From: Rheinheimera oceanensis
Lineage (GTDB): Bacteria > Pseudomonadota > Gammaproteobacteria > Enterobacterales > Alteromonadaceae
Assembly: GCF_018831085.1 (NCBI RefSeq)
Contig: NZ_JAGPNM010000009.1
Location: forward strand, 62,001-126,000
DNA: 64,000 nt
Reading direction: 5' to 3'
This document shows positions 26,410-35,505 of the stretch, in pieces. Within the stretch, counting starts at the first letter, position 1; each line of letters opens with the position of its first letter. The notes beneath the pieces are model-generated. The model saw nothing but the letters and a program-made list of their open reading frames with translations. It was not told the origin of the DNA and did not search any database. The position numbers and the translations under genes are program-made.

Positions 26410-27720
26410 TCAACCAATAGTATGATGTACCAGCGGACAGGGCTCTGTTGCTGCTGCCACACTCAGTGCAGCCAGATATTCATTTGCTGCACCTGTCGCA
26501 GCTTCTTTACTACCTGCATGCACTTTGGCAATCACATCGCCCTGCTGCACCTTGCTGCCTGCGGGCAGAATATGACTAAAGCCTACCGCAGGGTCAATTT
26601 GCTGGCTGGGGTGCGAACGGCCACCGCCTAAACGCACCACCGCCATACCCAGGCCCACAGTATTGTGGTAACTCAAATAACCACCTTGTGGGGCAATAAT
26701 ATCCTGTACCACAGGCGCAGCAGCCAGATACTGCTGTGGTTTTTCAATTAAGTCGGCCGGGCCGCCTAAAGCGGCTACCATTCTGGCAAAAATCTCTGCG
26801 GCTTTACCAGAGCTTAAGCTCTGCTCCAGCGCAGCAATAGCACTGGCTTTGTCCTGATAAAGCCCGCCCAGTTGCAACATATTGGCACCCAGCTCCAGCG
26901 TAACCTGATGCAACCTTGGCTCACGGTATTTGCCGGTTAAATAATCCAGTGTTTCGATCACCTCCAGCGCATTACCGGCTGTAGTGCCTAAGATCTGGTT
27001 CATATCGGTCAGCAATGCCCGCGTGGGCACACCGGCACCATTTGCTACATTAACAATACTGGTGGCCAGTGCCGAAGCATCATCAACGCTACGCATAATG
27101 GCGCCGTTGCCTATTTTTACATCCATTACCAGCGCATCTAAACCTTCGGATAACTTTTTCGACAAAATAGAGGCGGTAATAAGCGGTATCGATTCCACCG
27201 TAGCGGTAACATCACGAATAGCATATAAACGCCGGTCGGCCGGTGCCAACTGGCTGCTCTGGCCGACGATAACGCAACCGAGCTCAGGCAATAACTGCTG
27301 AATTTTCTCCAGCGGTTGGGTGCAACTATAACCGGGAATAGTTTCCAGCTTATCTACCGTACCACCGGTATGGCCCAAACCGCGGCCGGCAATGCTGGGC
27401 ATAAAGGCGCCACAGGCGGCTACCATAGGTGCCAGCATCAGAGTAACTTTATCACCGACACCGCCGGTACTGTGTTTATCTACCACCGGGCCATTTAACT
27501 TACCCTGCCAGTTAAGCACAGTGCCGCTGTCACGCATCGCCAGTGTTAGCGCAACAATTTCGTCGGTTTGCATGCCATTTAAATAAATAGCCATCGCCAG
27601 CGCAGCTACCTGGCCTTCACTGAAGCTATCGTCAGTTAAACCGCGGACAAACTGCTGAATTTCAGCCTGGTTTAAATTGCCGCCGTTACGCTTGGTTTTA
27701 ATAATTTCCTGCGGGATCAT
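26410..27720 (-). CDS. deoA: thymidine phosphorylase
   Basis: A 436-residue pyrimidine-nucleoside phosphorylase that turns thymidine and phosphate into thymine and 2-deoxyribose-1-phosphate. The signature KHSTGGVGDKVTLMLAPMVA and the glycine-rich GRGLGHTGGTVDKLE are intact. Length matches E. coli DeoA (440). It starts three bases after the cdd stop, so the two are translated together for pyrimidine salvage. Confidence 0.97.
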   Translation of the reverse strand: MIPQEIIKTKRNGGNLNQAEIQQFVRGLTDDSFSEGQVAALAMAIYLNGMQTDEIVALTLAMRDSGTVLNWQGKLNGPVVDKHSTGGVGDKVTLMLAPMVAACGAFMPSIAGRGLGHTGGTVDKLETIPGYSCTQPLEKIQQLLPELGCVIVGQSSQLAPADRRLYAIRDVTATVESIPLITASILSKKLSEGLDALVMDVKIGNGAIMRSVDDASALATSIVNVANGAGVPTRALLTDMNQILGTTAGNALEVIETLDYLTGKYREPRLHQVTLELGANMLQLGGLYQDKASAIAALEQSLSSGKAAEIFARMVAALGGPADLIEKPQQYLAAAPVVQDIIAPQGGYLSYHNTVGLGMAVVRLGGGRSHPSQQIDPAVGFSHILPAGSKVQQGDVIAKVHAGSKEAATGAANEYLAALSVAAATEPCPLVHHTIG

Positions 27721-27723
27721 CTA

Positions 27724-28149
27724 TTAAGCTCCAACTTTAGTGCTGTTGGCCAGATAGGTTGGCGTAAAAGCGGCTGGCAATAATTCGCCTAAGCTCCAGT
27801 TTTGTTGCTGGTGCAAATGGTTGCAACTGGCTATAGGTGCATTGGGACTGAAAAATTCGGCGATAACCTGACGACAGATACCGCAAGGCGGCGTTAACAT
27901 CTGTTGTGGTGTGTACACCATTAAAGCCGTAAATTTGCGCTCGCCTGCTACCACGGCGGCAGCTATAGCGTTGCGCTCAGCGCACACTGTCCCTCCGTAT
28001 GAGGCGTTTTCAACATTGCAGCCGGTATAAATTTTGCCACTTTCGGCCAACACTGCTACGCCAACGGGGAATTTACTGTAAGGCGCATAAGCCTGTGCGG
28101 CGGCTTGTTGTGCTGCCTGTTGCAGGGCAGCCCAGTTAATTTCGCTCAC
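27724..28149 (-). CDS. cdd: cytidine deaminase (short, tetrameric type)
   Basis: A 141-residue zinc enzyme converting cytidine and deoxycytidine to uridine forms. The catalytic CNVENASYGGTVCAERNAI and zinc-binding PPCGICRQ are complete. The size is that of the Bacillus-type homotetramer, not the 294-residue E. coli dimer. The C-terminal tail is slightly long. Operon with deoA (3-base gap). Confidence 0.95.
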   Translation of the reverse strand: MSEINWAALQQAAQQAAAQAYAPYSKFPVGVAVLAESGKIYTGCNVENASYGGTVCAERNAIAAAVVAGERKFTALMVYTPQQMLTPPCGICRQVIAEFFSPNAPIASCNHLHQQQNWSLGELLPAAFTPTYLANSTKVGA

Positions 28150-28204
28150 TGGTTAAACTCATGTTAGTTATGGCCGTATAGTGTTACTGCGAATACCGCT
28201 GTGG

Positions 28205-29368
28205 TCAAGCCCTGTCTAAGCGCCGCTGAAACAGCCACAAACAGCCAAATAACCAGAGGCTGGCCAGTGGTATCAGCCAAAATGCCTGTGCAATACCTGC
28301 TTGCTGCGCCCAAACTCCGGTTAACAAACCGGCAAACTGGAAACCAATTGAGCTACCGATACTGGCAATGCCGGATAACACCGGACCGTTGTCGCTGTCC
28401 AGATCCATAGCGGTAGATAGCATCAGCGGAAATAAACCACCCACACCAAGCCCCAGCAGCAAATTACCCAGTGCCAGCAATTCGCTACCCGCGCTTAACT
28501 TAACTACAAAAGCGCCGGCTACTGTAAAAGCGCCTAACAGCAACATTAGCCGGGCACTGCTTAACCAGCGCAACAGCAGCGCAAAACCCAGCCGGCTTAA
28601 CACCATACCACCGGTAAACCAGGCTAATAGTAAACGGGCATTTTCAGCCTGATAGCCTAAACCATCTACCGCGTAGCTGACAAACCAGTTGCCCTGGCCC
28701 CATTCTGCCGCGCCGTAGCCAACCATCACCAGTAACAGTAATAAAAAAACAGGCTGGCGCAGCACAGTAATATAAGACAGACTTTTACCACCGCCAGGGC
28801 TGCGCCCGGCCAGCACAGGCTGCATTCTGGCAACCTGCCAGCTGTACAAGCCAACCAGCAGTAAACACAGTGCAATAATGCGGATTGGCCAACGCCAGTC
28901 ATCCAGCACCCAGTACAGCATCACCACCCATAACGGCGCAGTTAAGGTGCCAAGGCTGAACATAAAATCCATTAATCCCATCATGGCAGCACGTTTATTG
29001 GCAAACAACCGGGCTATAAGAGTATGGCCTATGGTAAACATTACCGAATAAGTCAGCCCCACCAGTACAATCAGTGGCAGCAACAGCTGCCAGTTAGCCA
29101 CTACCGATAACAGACTTAACAAAATCGATTCAGTAATGGCTAAAAATGCAAACAGGCGCAGAAAATGAAACTTCTGCACATATTTTCCGCCAATGATAGC
29201 ACCAACAATAGTACCTGCTGACATTAAGCTGAAAAACACGCCACTGATCGCCGGTGCCATTTTTAACGCTTTTGCCATGTCGGGTAGTAGCATACCCCAG
29301 AGAATAATCAGGTTACCCAATAAGAAAAAACCGCTGAAGATCACTGCGGTGGGGTGTAAGCGCGACAT
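28205..29368 (-). CDS. MFS transporter
   Basis: A 387-residue membrane protein with about 12 hydrophobic segments in two halves and MFS loop motifs (GGKYVQKF between helices 2 and 3, ARLFANKRAAMMG). The substrate cannot be read. Since it lies 55 bases upstream of cdd-deoA in the same direction, nucleoside or pentose uptake is a reasonable guess. Confidence 0.8.
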   Translation of the reverse strand: MSRLHPTAVIFSGFFLLGNLIILWGMLLPDMAKALKMAPAISGVFFSLMSAGTIVGAIIGGKYVQKFHFLRLFAFLAITESILLSLLSVVANWQLLLPLIVLVGLTYSVMFTIGHTLIARLFANKRAAMMGLMDFMFSLGTLTAPLWVVMLYWVLDDWRWPIRIIALCLLLVGLYSWQVARMQPVLAGRSPGGGKSLSYITVLRQPVFLLLLLVMVGYGAAEWGQGNWFVSYAVDGLGYQAENARLLLAWFTGGMVLSRLGFALLLRWLSSARLMLLLGAFTVAGAFVVKLSAGSELLALGNLLLGLGVGGLFPLMLSTAMDLDSDNGPVLSGIASIGSSIGFQFAGLLTGVWAQQAGIAQAFWLIPLASLWLFGCLWLFQRRLDRA

Positions 29369-29419
29369 AGCCGCTCCTTGTAATACCGGTAAATGAAAAT
29401 ATTGCAGGACTGTAAAAGC

Positions 29420-30202
29420 TTAGCTCAGCACAAAAGTATCAGCATCAAGATGGGCCGGAAATAGTTGCCGGTACTGTTTAAGCTGCGCATAGTCTAGCGC
29501 AGCACGCAACACACCGGCTTGTGCCGGGGCATGATCTGCGACAATCTGCCCCTGGTAGTCGACAATCAGGCTGTCGCCGCTATATTCCACACTATTGCCA
29601 TCGGTACCAACACAGTTACAACCCAGCACAAAGGCCTGGTTTTCTATTGCCCGCGCCTGCAACAATGTACGCCAGGCATGCCGTCGTGCGGCTGGCCAGT
29701 TAGCAACATACAGTGCGATATCATAATCATTACGGTTGCGGCTAAATACCGGGAAACGCAGGTCGTAGCACACCTGCAGCAAAAAGCGCCAGCCGCGCCA
29801 GTTCACTATTACCCGCTGCTCACCGGCAACATAAGCCTGATGTTCACCTGCCATGCGAAACAGATGTTTTTTGTCGTAAAAACTGATATTGCCTTCAGGC
29901 GTAACAAAGTAGCAGCGATTCACACAGCCGTTGCCGGTGCGGGTTGCCACCGAGCCCACCAGTGCAGCGCCTGTCCGCTGAGCCTGCTGCTGCAGCCAGT
30001 ACAGGGTATCGCCTTCAGGTTCAGCTATATGCTGGCTTTGCATCGAAAAGCCGGTAGTAAACATTTCCGGCAATAGAATGATATCGGCTCCCTGAATGCG
30101 GCTTATTTGCCCGGCCAGTTGTTGCCGGTTTGCTGCAGGGTTTTGCCAGACCAGAGCCGTTTGCACCAGCGCAATATTAAGTACTGTTGTTATATCCGGC
30201 AT
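29420..30202 (-). CDS. yafV: omega-amidase YafV (carbon-nitrogen hydrolase)
   Basis: A 260-residue nitrilase-superfamily amidase. The Glu-Lys-Cys triad is visible as LPEMFTTGFSM, YDKKHLFRMAGE and VCYDLRFPVF. The start at 30202 has GGAGG upstream; a longer in-frame start exists inside the ybdL end. Omega-amidase hydrolyses alpha-ketoglutaramate and related products left by glutamine-dependent transamination of ketomethylthiobutyrate, and its 13-base overlap with the transaminase gene ybdL fits that coupled reaction in methionine salvage. Confidence 0.9.
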   Translation of the reverse strand: MPDITTVLNIALVQTALVWQNPAANRQQLAGQISRIQGADIILLPEMFTTGFSMQSQHIAEPEGDTLYWLQQQAQRTGAALVGSVATRTGNGCVNRCYFVTPEGNISFYDKKHLFRMAGEHQAYVAGEQRVIVNWRGWRFLLQVCYDLRFPVFSRNRNDYDIALYVANWPAARRHAWRTLLQARAIENQAFVLGCNCVGTDGNSVEYSGDSLIVDYQGQIVADHAPAQAGVLRAALDYAQLKQYRQLFPAHLDADTFVLS

Positions 30203-31335
30203 AACACCTCCGCCGCAGCTTCTAAGGTACTGCTCTGTTTTGCAAAACAAAAACGGACAATTCGGCGCTGTGAGGGCTGGTTATAAAACACTGACAACGG
30301 GATCGCCGCAACTTTGTGCTCTATTGTCAGCCAGCGGCAAAACGCCACATCGTCCAACTCACTAACAGCGCTATAATCGGCCAGCTGAAAATAAGTACCC
30401 TGACAAGGCAATAGTTGTAACCGGCTGCCTTGTAACAGGCTGGCAAACTGATCACGCTTATGCTGATAAAACGCCGCCAGACCACTAACCTGCTGTGACT
30501 GATGCTGCAACATGCCTGCGATAGCATGCTGTGCCGGAGTAAAACTGGAGAAGGTGACATACTGATGAATTTTGCGAAATTCTGCTGTCAACGCCTCGGG
30601 CGCGACACAGTAACCCAGTTTCCAGCCGGTAACATGAAAGGTTTTACCAAAAGACGAGATGATAAAACTACGCTGCGCCAGATCAGCAAAATTGTTAGCA
30701 CTTAGCTGTGGTATGCCATCAAACACCATGTGTTCGTACACTTCGTCGCTGACACAGTACAAATTATGCGCTAAAACCAGTTGCTGCAGGGCCAGCCAGT
30801 CTGCTTTATTAAAGACCATACCGGTCGGGTTATGCGGACTATTAACAATAATCAGTTTGGTACGCGGTGTTATTGCCTCAGCGACTTGTTGCCAGTTAAT
30901 GCGGTAGTCCGGTGCATTAAGCGCAATATGCACTGCTGCACCGCCGTTTAACTGAATGGCCGGTGCATAGCTGTCATAGGCCGGATCAAAGACAATCACT
31001 TCATCCCCCGGCATTACTACGGCACTAATAGCAACAAACAAGGCTTCTGTCGCACCGCTGGTTACCGTTACCTGCTGCCCGGCACATATTATGCGGCCAT
31101 AACAACGCTGTACCAGAGCCGCTATTTGCTCACATAACGGTGCTATACCCGGCATCGGCGCATATTGATTAAGCCCTTGCTGGCTGTAATCACTCAGGTA
31201 CTGCAGCAATAAACTGTCGGGGGCAAAATCGGGAAACCCCTGGGATAAATTAATAGCTTGTTGCTGCGCAGCCAATTGCGACATCTGGCTGAAGATAGTA
31301 GTGCCAACGGCTGGCAGTTTGCTTTTGAATGTCAT
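30190..31335 (-). CDS. ybdL: methionine aminotransferase YbdL-type (class I/II PLP enzyme)
   Basis: A 381-residue fold-type I PLP transaminase, close to E. coli YbdL, which prefers methionine, histidine and phenylalanine. Motifs: INLSQGFPDF, VTSGATEALF, NSPHNPTGMVF, VSDEVYEHMVFDG and the PLP lysine in SFGKTFHVTGWKLGY. Divergent from mtnB across a gap with three tandem met boxes. It can catalyse the last salvage step, ketomethylthiobutyrate to methionine (the MtnE role). Confidence 0.93.
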   Translation of the reverse strand: MTFKSKLPAVGTTIFSQMSQLAAQQQAINLSQGFPDFAPDSLLLQYLSDYSQQGLNQYAPMPGIAPLCEQIAALVQRCYGRIICAGQQVTVTSGATEALFVAISAVVMPGDEVIVFDPAYDSYAPAIQLNGGAAVHIALNAPDYRINWQQVAEAITPRTKLIIVNSPHNPTGMVFNKADWLALQQLVLAHNLYCVSDEVYEHMVFDGIPQLSANNFADLAQRSFIISSFGKTFHVTGWKLGYCVAPEALTAEFRKIHQYVTFSSFTPAQHAIAGMLQHQSQQVSGLAAFYQHKRDQFASLLQGSRLQLLPCQGTYFQLADYSAVSELDDVAFCRWLTIEHKVAAIPLSVFYNQPSQRRIVRFCFAKQSSTLEAAAEVLCRI

Positions 31336-31396
31336 GCGGGCAAGAAAAAGTTGCGAAAACCGGCTTGAATGCTATCATTTAGCCCGTTTTATGTAT

Positions 31397-31420
31397 AGAC
31401 ATCTAAACGTTTAAACGTGT
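31397..31420. promoter_or_regulatory. tandem met boxes (MetJ operator) between ybdL and mtnB
   Basis: Three adjacent 8-mers, AGACATCT, AAACGTTT and AAACGTGT, match the met-box consensus AGACGTCT at 7, 6 and 6 of 8 positions. MetJ binds two or more such boxes in tandem with SAM as corepressor. The site lies between the divergent ybdL-yafV and mtnBCD units, both methionine-salvage genes. Confidence 0.8.
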
Positions 31421-31440
31421 AATAACCAGGTCTGAGAATA

Positions 31441-32073
31441 ATGAACGACTCTGCGCAGCAGCATCAGCTTAACCCCAATGCCATAGCTTTATGCACGTTA
31501 GGCCGGTGGATCGCCAGCAGGCACTGGGTGCCTGCTACCGGCGGTAATTTTTCCGTCCGCAGTACCGGGCACAGTGCCCTGATTACTGCATCAGGCAAGG
31601 ACAAAGGCGAGTTAAGCCCGCACGATTTACTTCCCGTTAGCTGGCTGAACGGCCAGCTAACGTGCCCGGGCACGCCCTCTGCCGAAACGGCCCTGCATGC
31701 ACAGCTTTACCAGCTGGACAGCCGGATTAAAGCCGTGTTACATACACACTCCGTGCACGCTACCGTGTTTTCGCGGCTGATAAACCACGACAGCTATAAC
31801 TTTCAGGGCTACGAAATGCAAAAAGCCATTAGCGGTAATAACAGCCACGAAACCCCCTGCCCGCTGGCGCTGTTTGACAATACCCAGGATATACCGGCAC
31901 TGGCACAACAAGTAGCTAAGCGCTGGCAACAGCAACCACTGAATTTTGCTTTATTGGTGCGTGGCCATGGCCTGTATGTTTGGGGTTACAGCCTGGAACA
32001 GGCAAAAAGGCATTTAGAAGGCTGGGAGTTTCTTATAAACTGCGAGCTGGAACGATTAAAGCTAGCAAGGTAA
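31441..32073 (+). CDS. mtnB: methylthioribulose-1-phosphate dehydratase
   Basis: A 210-residue class-II-aldolase-like zinc enzyme, the third step of methylthioadenosine recycling. Signature elements: PATGGNFSVR near the N-terminus, ITASGKDKGEL, the metal-binding VLHTHSVHATV and VRGHGLYVWG. Starts 20 bases after the met boxes and leads the mtnBCD operon (mtnC starts 3 bases after its stop). Confidence 0.95.
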   Translation: MNDSAQQHQLNPNAIALCTLGRWIASRHWVPATGGNFSVRSTGHSALITASGKDKGELSPHDLLPVSWLNGQLTCPGTPSAETALHAQLYQLDSRIKAVLHTHSVHATVFSRLINHDSYNFQGYEMQKAISGNNSHETPCPLALFDNTQDIPALAQQVAKRWQQQPLNFALLVRGHGLYVWGYSLEQAKRHLEGWEFLINCELERLKLAR

Positions 32074-32076
32074 ACC

Positions 32077-32760
32077 GTGAAGTATTCCGCCATTATTACT
32101 GATATTGAAGGCACTACCAGCCGGATAAGTTTTGTCACCGATATACTCTTCCCCTATGCCGCCCGTGAATTGCCCGCCTTTATCCGGGCTAATGCTACAC
32201 AGCCAGACGTTGCAACAGCTCTGGCGGCCTGCCGCGAGCTGATGCAGCAGCCTGCCGCCGGTACAGAGCAAATTATTACCCAGTTGCTGCAATGGATAAG
32301 CGAAGATAAAAAAGTAACACCGTTAAAAACCTTACAGGGTATGGTGTGGCAGCATGGTTACCAGAGCGGGGCTTTTACCGGCCATCTGTATGCAGATGCA
32401 GCTGAACAGTTACAGCACTGGCATAACCTGGGTATTAAGCTTTATGTCTATAGCTCGGGTTCTGTGCAGGCTCAGCAATTGTTGTTTCAGTATAGCGATT
32501 ATGGCGATTTAACGACGTTATTTAATGGCTATTTTGACACCCGTATTGGCGCCAAGCGTGATATTTCATCTTATGCCGCTATTTTGCAGCAGTTGCAGCT
32601 ACCGCCGAAACAGGTGTTGTTTTTGTCTGATGTTGTAGCCGAACTTGATGCTGCCAGAGCACTGGGTATTGCCACAGTGCAATTAATCCGCGAGGACCAG
32701 CCGGCAGCCGATCACCCCATCGCCCATAGCTTTAACGAGATCCGGGAGCAAATACCATGA
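32077..32760 (+). CDS. mtnC: enolase-phosphatase E1
   Basis: A 227-residue HAD-superfamily enzyme that enolises and dephosphorylates diketomethylthiopentyl-1-phosphate to the acireductone. The HAD loops are DIEGTTSRISFV, YSSGSVQAQQLL and FLSDVVAELDAA. It begins with GTG three bases after mtnB and overlaps mtnD by four (ATGA). Confidence 0.95.
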   Translation: MKYSAIITDIEGTTSRISFVTDILFPYAARELPAFIRANATQPDVATALAACRELMQQPAAGTEQIITQLLQWISEDKKVTPLKTLQGMVWQHGYQSGAFTGHLYADAAEQLQHWHNLGIKLYVYSSGSVQAQQLLFQYSDYGDLTTLFNGYFDTRIGAKRDISSYAAILQQLQLPPKQVLFLSDVVAELDAARALGIATVQLIREDQPAADHPIAHSFNEIREQIP

Positions 32761-33299
32761 GCCGCCTGACTGTTTATAACAACGACAACGCTGCTTACCC
32801 ATTGTTTGACAGCAGCAACAGCCAGCATATCAGCGCTGAGCTGGCCAAAGCCGGTATCCGTTTCGAACAATGGCAAGCCGGAGCCCTTATAACCGCACAC
32901 AGCAGCAATGAAGACATCCTGCAGGCTTATGCAGCAGATATTCAGCGGCTAAAAGCCGAACGGGGTTATGTTACGGTTGATGTTATCTCACTTAACGCTA
33001 GCCACCCGGATAAAGCCGCGCTCAGGCAAAAATTTCTGGCAGAGCATACCCACAGTGAAGATGAAGTACGCTTTTTTGTCCGTGGCCAGGGTCTGTTTTG
33101 TCTGCATATTGCCGGTAAGGTTTACCAGGTATTGTGCCAACAAAACGATCTGATTAGCGTACCTGCCGCTACCCCGCACTGGTTTGACATGGGCAGTGAG
33201 CCGGAATTTACCGCCATCAGGTTGTTTAATAATGCCGACGGCTGGGTAGCAAACTTTACCGGCAGTACCATAGCCAGTAATTTTCCGTTACTGGCATAA
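32757..33299 (+). CDS. mtnD: acireductone dioxygenase
   Basis: A 180-residue cupin dioxygenase. The metal ligands are in EHTHSEDEVRFFV plus the later histidine in PAATPHWFDMG. With Fe2+ it gives ketomethylthiobutyrate and formate; with Ni2+ an off-pathway product. Last gene of mtnBCD. Confidence 0.96.
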   Translation: MSRLTVYNNDNAAYPLFDSSNSQHISAELAKAGIRFEQWQAGALITAHSSNEDILQAYAADIQRLKAERGYVTVDVISLNASHPDKAALRQKFLAEHTHSEDEVRFFVRGQGLFCLHIAGKVYQVLCQQNDLISVPAATPHWFDMGSEPEFTAIRLFNNADGWVANFTGSTIASNFPLLA

Positions 33300-33551
33300 A
33301 TCAGCACCAGCTTACTGATTTAAATAACAATTCATCTACATTTTTTGTTGCCGGCAGCTGTATTTTAATGCAGCCGCTGCGCTAAACTGGCGCATTCAGC
33401 AACCATCGCAAATCACTAAGCTATGATTTTACTGATGATCAGCTTTGGTGCAGTTTATGCAGTATATTAAGCAAGAATTCAGTGTTGTTAATGATAATGC
33501 AACCTTCATCCACTAAAACCAGCGATACCAAATGAGATCGAGTGCCACATA

Positions 33552-34436
33552 ATGCCAATGCATACACCCATGCGCGGCCTGCGTTGTTTTTGTGTCGCGG
33601 CAGACTGTTTAAGCTTTAAAGAAACAGCAAAACGGCTGTACCTGACACCCTCTGCAGTAAGCCACCAGATTAAACAACTGGAAGACAACCTCAACCTGCA
33701 ATTATTTGAACGCCAAACCCGCGCCATAGTGCTGACAGAAACCGGAACACGCTTTTACCAGTCTATTCAACCTCTTATGCAACAACTGGCAGCTACAATA
33801 GGCGAGTTCAGCCAGGCACAGCGCATGCTGGAAGTCAGTATTTCGATGCCGGAATTTTTTGCCAGCGAATTATTTGTGCCGCGGCTTATTGGCTGGTCAG
33901 AGCAATATCCTAACATTAACCTGAAACTGGAAACGGTAAAATCACGCCGCGACAGCCAAAAATATACCGATCTGTCGATTATTCTGTCGGGTAAAAAGCC
34001 GGAAGAGAGCATCGCTTACGATTTATTCCCCATAAGTTATGTGCCAGCCTGTAATGCCCAGCAGTACCAGCAGTGGCACAGTAAAGGTTATCGCATTCTG
34101 GAAAAGGTGCCGCTGCTGTTGCATCAGGCCCGCCCTTACGCCTGGCATCGCTGGGCAGAGCACGTTGGTTACCATAATTTCAGGCCAAAACAAATTATTC
34201 AGTTGGACAGTATGTTCAGTGTCGCCCGCGCAGCACAACAGGGCTTAGGTGTAGCGTTAATCCCACTGCCCATCAGCAATGGCTGGTTTACCAACGGCAG
34301 CCTGCAGCGCTTATTCGAGCAAGAATTGCTTAGCCGGGACCGCTACTATCTGGTGCGCCACGATAACGACCCTACCCGCGACGAAATTCAGTTATTAATT
34401 GACTGGATCCTACAGAGTTTTCATTTAGATAAGTAA
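33552..34436 (+). CDS. LysR-family transcriptional regulator (GcvA-like)
   Basis: A 294-residue LysR regulator: helix-turn-helix in MRGLRCFCVAADCLSFKETA and LTPSAVSHQIKQLED, then an effector-binding domain ending EIQLLIDWILQS. The HTH wording resembles the GcvA/AmpR group. ATGs at 33552 and 33558 are both possible. It lies 252 bases after mtnD in the same direction; the gap shows no clear signal. Its target is unknown, and nothing ties it to the mtn genes, which carry MetJ sites. Confidence 0.88.
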   Translation: MPMHTPMRGLRCFCVAADCLSFKETAKRLYLTPSAVSHQIKQLEDNLNLQLFERQTRAIVLTETGTRFYQSIQPLMQQLAATIGEFSQAQRMLEVSISMPEFFASELFVPRLIGWSEQYPNINLKLETVKSRRDSQKYTDLSIILSGKKPEESIAYDLFPISYVPACNAQQYQQWHSKGYRILEKVPLLLHQARPYAWHRWAEHVGYHNFRPKQIIQLDSMFSVARAAQQGLGVALIPLPISNGWFTNGSLQRLFEQELLSRDRYYLVRHDNDPTRDEIQLLIDWILQSFHLDK

Positions 34437-34476
34437 ATCTCTGCCAGTTCTGGTTGTATGACAAACATTAGTGGCT

Positions 34477-34514
34477 GACAGGTGAATTTTTTTCACCTGT
34501 CGCATTTTTTTTTA
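34477..34514 (+). terminator. terminator after the LysR gene
   Basis: GACAGGTGAA (34477-34486) pairs with TTCACCTGTC (34492-34501) and is followed by GCA and a run of nine T. Confidence 0.88.
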
Positions 34515-34601
34515 TCGTTTGTCAAGTTTAGTGCTTTTGCTCAAACTTACACCTGCAGACCGATAGCGGCTGCCTGGATGGGAAATTGGGAGCAACACAC
34601 T

Positions 34602-35126
34602 ATGAAAGCGAGATCAGTTAAATTAGGCAGTTCTTTGGCGTTGATGCTGATGGCCTCAGGTTCATTTCTCGCATCAGCCAACACCAATGGCTATAAAATG
34701 GTACTTATTGAAGATACTCCTGGCGTAGCCGCTTTACAGGCTGGTCAATTCGATCAGGGTATCAGCGAAACCTTAAACAGCAGTGCTGAAGTGGACAACT
34801 TCTCACGCCAGATGAGCCTGTGCGTTGGCTTTACCAAAAGCGGTAAACTGGAGCAGGCATCAGGTGCATGCGACAAAGCGGTATCGGCAGCTCAACAGTT
34901 TCATCACGTTAGCAGCAGCGACAAGCGCGAAATGCGTGCTTACGCACTGACTAATCGTGGCGTACTGCGCCTGTTGCAAAACAACAACCTGGCCGCACTA
35001 TCTGATTTTAGCCGTGCAGCTGAGTTAAGCCGCAGCGATGTTAACCTGCACAACCTGCAACGGTTAGAGTTAGCACTGAACAAAGCCAACAATGGCTTGG
35101 ACATTGCGATGGTGTCAGCAGAGTAA
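34602..35126 (+). CDS. small exported TPR-like protein of unknown function
   Basis: A 174-residue protein with a signal peptide (LALMLMASGSFLASA). A start at 34602 is chosen for GGGAG upstream and for the signal peptide; an in-frame ATG at 34482 lies in the terminator of the LysR gene. The mature part contains helical repeats resembling one or two TPRs (ALTNRGVLRLLQNNNLAALSDFSRAAEL with normal TPR spacing of Ala/Leu/Arg). Two cysteines (MSLCVG, SGACDK) may pair. Followed by its own terminator. Function unknown. Confidence 0.75.
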   Translation: MKARSVKLGSSLALMLMASGSFLASANTNGYKMVLIEDTPGVAALQAGQFDQGISETLNSSAEVDNFSRQMSLCVGFTKSGKLEQASGACDKAVSAAQQFHHVSSSDKREMRAYALTNRGVLRLLQNNNLAALSDFSRAAELSRSDVNLHNLQRLELALNKANNGLDIAMVSAE

Positions 35127-35162
35127 GTAACCTCTGCAATGTAACAGCAACAAAGGTTATTG

Positions 35163-35223
35163 CAGAGTAAGCGCCTGCATTAACCTGTAAGGAAACCCCG
35201 GCAGTAAACAGAGTAAGCGCCTG
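35163..35223. repeat. 15-nt direct repeat, two copies
   Basis: CAGAGTAAGCGCCTG occurs at 35163-35177 and again at 35209-35223, 46 bases apart, between the TPR gene and its terminator. No function is evident. Confidence 0.8.
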
Positions 35224-35260
35224 TTAACTGCGGCAAACGATTACACTCCCCCGTGTGTAT

Positions 35261-35298
35261 GCAGAGTTACTACTCCCCGGTGTAACTCTGCTTTTTTT
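35261..35298 (+). terminator. terminator after the TPR-like gene
   Basis: GCAGAGTTAC (35261-35270) pairs with GTAACTCTGC (35282-35291), followed by T7. Confidence 0.93.
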
Positions 35299-35395
35299 AT
35301 CTGAGCTTTGTGAATGTAACAGCAACGGCTACAACACTCGCCTTGGCTCGTCACAGCAACTACTGCGGGCTTCCTGCCCTACACGAACCAGCTAC

Positions 35396-35428
35396 AGCTG
35401 TTCAAATTCGTTCCGGACGAATTTGTCA
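35396..35428 (-). repeat. 33-nt interspersed palindromic repeat, copy 1
   Basis: The reverse complement of this 33-mer matches 43183-43215 at 32 of 33 positions. Its core is CAAATTCGT and ACGAATTTG around a five-base loop, a perfect 9-bp hairpin. It lies just beyond the mtnA 3' end. Confidence 0.85.
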
Positions 35429-35505
35429 CTCGCGCTTGCGCGCTCCCTCAAACACTCTGTGCCGCCCAATTCGAGGTTCCAGCCGTTTGCTATCGCAACC
35501 ACGCT

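Larger units (their letters stand above)
35127..35505. other. intergenic region with direct repeats, terminator and an interspersed repeat
   Basis: No gene was found here. It holds a 15-nt direct repeat (35163-35177 and 35209-35223), a strong terminator (35261-35298), and at its right end one copy of a 33-nt palindromic repeat also present at 43183. Confidence 0.7.
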
